NCBI GenBank assembly: GCA_021820645.1
Contig: JAKADJ010000110.1
Span: 1,505 to 7,185 of the forward strand
From: Bacillota bacterium
GTDB taxonomy: Bacteria > Bacillota_E > Sulfobacillia > Sulfobacillales > Sulfobacillaceae
Length of the DNA stretch: 5,681 bases
Direction of reading: 5' to 3'
The notes under the pieces are model-generated. The model worked only from the letters and a program-made list of their open reading frames with translations. It was not told the origin of the DNA and did not search any database. Below, one piece after another: positions 4,132 to 5,681 of this stretch. A program made the translations under genes and the position numbers. The number at the start of each line of letters is the position of its first letter. Position 1 is the stretch's first letter.

Positions 4132-5388
4132 CTAAGTCTCCTTACTAGGCGGGTCTTCCATCAACGAAAGGATAAATCGTGCATGGGCGGCATTTGCTAT
4201 ACCCCTGATATTCCGTGCCACATCTCTTGCTGTAATGGATTTCCCTTCTGACGCAAGTTTGTCTCGTAAAACTTCTGCTTTTGCTGCTAGACTAAGATTT
4301 TTGTCTACGCCATGTTCCCTTAGAAGCGTGACAGCATCTTGAATATGTATGGCACTGAGTCTACCCGCCCAGCCCATATCTTGCTGATCTAGTTCTAGCG
4401 TATCTTTGTGCAATAGCAGATGGTAAAACAGCGCATAGCGTATCCCGCGTGTCATAATGCGCCGATAAAAGCTATCGGGAAGCCTGTCGTGTACAAGCAT
4501 ATCAAACGATTCGTTAAAACCGTTTAGCCCGCTCTCGGTTACGTGGTATTCTGCACGGTCATTAGGTAGGAGAGACGTAACTTTATCCCATTCCTCGCGA
4601 ATCGTTTGTTCCCAGGCTTGAAAATTGTACCAGGGGAATTTTCGCATTGGTCGCTGAGGATCTTTCTGAGCAATAACGTAGCTAAAGCGTTGGGCGAACC
4701 CGTCTAATAAGGACTCCGGGGTAATGATATCCAGAAAGGTTGAATAGACGGTGAGTCCTAGAATTGATAGAGCAGGATCTTTAACAACTACCTCATATTT
4801 TTGAGTGCGTCGAGCGACTTCTTTTCCGTCATAGATACGTAACAACATGTCTTTCATTTCTTGCGCATAGGTCTGCGTCTCTAGCGTTCTAAGAAACTGA
4901 CCGAATTCGTCGCGCACCCACAAGCTTTTGTTATGAGCTTGCAATTCTTCGATAAAACGTGCAGCTGTCGCTGGGTCAGGAAAGGTATCTTCAGCTCCAG
5001 TCATATCCATTAATCGGTTGGTCGTAAATGTCTTGCCGGCGCCGGATTCCGCAAGGATAACTGTCCACAAGTCCGGCCGAATTCGTTGTCCTTGAAAGTT
5101 CACGGTGATATCACGTTTCATTAGTTCAGCACTCAATAGGTGTAACGTAACGAAAAACGGTATCTCTAGTGGAATATCCGTTTGTTTTTCGAAAGCGGAG
5201 ACCACGGTAGACAAAAGGCTACCGGGTGGAACAGCTAATAATCCGCGCCAAGTTTGTCCCTTGTTATCAAGGGCTTTCATGACCTGTAACATACCTCGCA
5301 CTTCATCACGAACGGCTTTCTTTTCAGCTATCAAGTTTAGGAAGGACAACTGCTGACTGTCCTCTTTAGTGCTTTTTCGCTGTGCCAT
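4132..5388 (-). CDS. DUF3987-like P-loop ATPase, candidate replication protein (418 aa)
   Basis: The protein has a Walker A motif (AESGAGKT, about 113-120) preceded by PDLWTVIL, a Walker B-like LWVRDEFG (about 156-163), the segment LLRIYDGKEVARRTQ (about 182-196) and a likely arginine finger in GFAQRF (about 230-235). The order and spacing match the DUF3987 ATPases often found with primases in plasmids, phages and islands. The C-terminal part (about 385-411, ITARDVARNIRGIANAAHARF) could be a small helical DNA-binding unit. I infer helicase or initiator activity; no other replication protein is present here. Start: ATG at 5388 has AAGGAGG (5402-5396) seven bases upstream; the in-frame TTG at 5394 is one base from it and unlikely. 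The gene is visibly less GC-rich than the mob genes. It is followed after one base by the 85-aa gene. Confidence 0.72.
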   Translation of the reverse strand: MAQRKSTKEDSQQLSFLNLIAEKKAVRDEVRGMLQVMKALDNKGQTWRGLLAVPPGSLLSTVVSAFEKQTDIPLEIPFFVTLHLLSAELMKRDITVNFQGQRIRPDLWTVILAESGAGKTFTTNRLMDMTGAEDTFPDPATAARFIEELQAHNKSLWVRDEFGQFLRTLETQTYAQEMKDMLLRIYDGKEVARRTQKYEVVVKDPALSILGLTVYSTFLDIITPESLLDGFAQRFSYVIAQKDPQRPMRKFPWYNFQAWEQTIREEWDKVTSLLPNDRAEYHVTESGLNGFNESFDMLVHDRLPDSFYRRIMTRGIRYALFYHLLLHKDTLELDQQDMGWAGRLSAIHIQDAVTLLREHGVDKNLSLAAKAEVLRDKLASEGKSITARDVARNIRGIANAAHARFILSLMEDPPSKET

Positions 5389-5403
5389 GTACAAACCTCC
5401 TTA

Positions 5404-5434
5404 GTAGTATGTCGGCCCATTGTCGACATACTAC
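5404..5434. repeat. 11-bp inverted repeat in the ATPase gene leader
   Basis: GTAGTATGTCG (5404-5414) and CGACATACTAC (5424-5434) are perfect reverse complements with a 9-base centre. The repeat covers the proposed -10 box and start point and ends just before the ribosome binding site. It may be an operator. The transcript from the start near 5421 would hold only one full arm, so an RNA hairpin is less likely. Confidence 0.55.
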
Positions 5435-5608
5435 CTCTAAACAGTTGACAATGCAAGTGGTTTCTTCTAGATGGCGTTTTTGTCAACATTGGCCTGTAAA
5501 CCGCATGGTTAAGCCAACTTTGTTGTCGACAAAGGCGCCGACACGCGTACGACAAAACGGGTCTTATTTGAGTTTACCAGAGAAAATGCCAAAATTTGGT
5601 TGTCGACA
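5420..5608. repeat. Five TTGTC(G/A)ACA sites, operators or iterons
   Basis: Sites with a GTYRAC core lie at 5420-5429 (TTGTCGACAT), 5444-5452 (minus strand ATTGTCAAC), 5480-5488 (TTGTCAACA), 5523-5532 (TTGTCGACAA, a perfect 10-bp palindrome) and 5600-5608 (TTGTCGACA). Core centres are 22, 38, 43 and 77 bp apart. Weaker matches are at 5547-5555 (minus strand TTGTCGTAC) and 5674-5679 (TTGTCA). The first two overlap the ATPase promoter, so repression by a bound protein is likely; the wider array also fits an initiator-binding origin. The cognate protein is unknown. Confidence 0.6.
5421..5456 (-). promoter_or_regulatory. Proposed promoter of the ATPase gene
   Basis: On the minus strand, TTGCAT (5456-5451) and TAGTAT (5433-5428) are 17 bases apart, with transcription starting near 5421. 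Both boxes are moderate matches. One TTGTCAAC site lies in the spacer and one TTGTCGACAT site at the -10 and start point, as expected for a repressed promoter. Confidence 0.4.
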
Positions 5609-5681
5609 CCAGCCTATTGGATTGGTTCCTATCAATCACTAATTTTCTCCGTCATAAAACCAATTGTATGACTTGTCATTA

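Larger units (their letters stand above)
5389..5681. other. Gene-free rep upstream region with repeated TTGTCRACA sites
   Basis: No convincing gene lies here; a plus-strand frame at 5382-5642 overlaps the ATPase start and the repeats and looks accidental. The region holds at least five copies of a short palindrome (separate entry), the ATPase promoter, and at its far end small inverted repeats: GTCATA (5651-5656) with TATGAC (5667-5672), and ATGAC TT GTCAT (5668-5679). It is A/T-richer than the mob half. It may serve as control region, origin or both. Confidence 0.55.

Noticed and set aside
5420..5608. Repeated TTGTCRACA sites as a CRISPR array or LexA boxes
   Set aside because: Units are only about 9 bp with irregular spacing, which rules out CRISPR, and they match none of the LexA boxes I know.
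5382..5642. Plus-strand 86-aa frame upstream of the ATPase gene
   Set aside because: Overlaps the ATPase start and runs across the repeated TTGTCRACA sites; no good ribosome binding site and no recognisable protein pattern.

Overview
The window looks like most or all of a small mobilizable plasmid from a bacterium, probably Gram-negative. Every gene I can support is on the minus strand. It carries a relaxase fused to a RepB-type primase, a MobC-like accessory protein, a small membrane protein nested in the relaxase gene, a P-loop ATPase that is the best candidate replication protein, and a ribbon-helix-helix repressor. There are no rRNA or tRNA genes, no transposase, no CRISPR array and no metabolic cargo. 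Shine-Dalgarno sites are strong (AAGGAGG-like). The host cannot be named from sequence alone. Relaxase-primase fusions with this kind of N-terminus are, as far as I recall, found in proteobacteria, Nitrospirota and cyanobacteria.

Layout in the direction of transcription (high to low coordinates). At 5389-5681 is a non-coding promoter or origin-like region with at least five copies of a TTGTC(G/A)ACA palindrome. At 5388-4132 is a DUF3987-like ATPase of 418 aa, followed after one base by an 85-aa basic protein (4130-3873) and a hairpin. At 3353-3872 are 520 bp without a credible gene, full of nested inverted repeats: a ~40-bp pair at its edges, a perfect 22-bp pair inside, and GC-rich hairpins. 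I read it as the likely replication origin region. At 3352-2999 is mobC, which overlaps mobA (3002-825) by an ATGA junction. A 179-aa membrane protein gene (2260-1721) is overprinted in another frame on the mobA linker. After mobA comes a short regulatory palindrome and promoter, then the RHH gene (737-462) and an overlapping 61-aa gene (487-302). At 1-301 are three hairpins, the largest followed on the minus strand by an RSF1010-like nic core, which makes it a candidate oriT.

How the parts may work together: MobC, the MobA relaxase domain and the MobB-like membrane protein would form the relaxosome at oriT. The fused primase domain would prime DNA synthesis after transfer and at the vegetative origin, possibly at the two opposed hairpins at 3362-3401 and 3816-3854. 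The ATPase would load or drive unwinding. The plan parallels RSF1010 (IncQ): relaxase-primase fusion, mobB nested in mobA, opposed priming hairpins. However, the relaxase signature looks MOBP-like (Relaxase family, HxDxDHxHxH) rather than MobA/MobL, and no RSF1010-type RepA or RepC is seen.

The mob half is visibly GC-rich and the rep half clearly less so, suggesting a composite origin. If the molecule is circular, the two ends join into one ~590-bp non-coding region holding oriT and the rep promoter.
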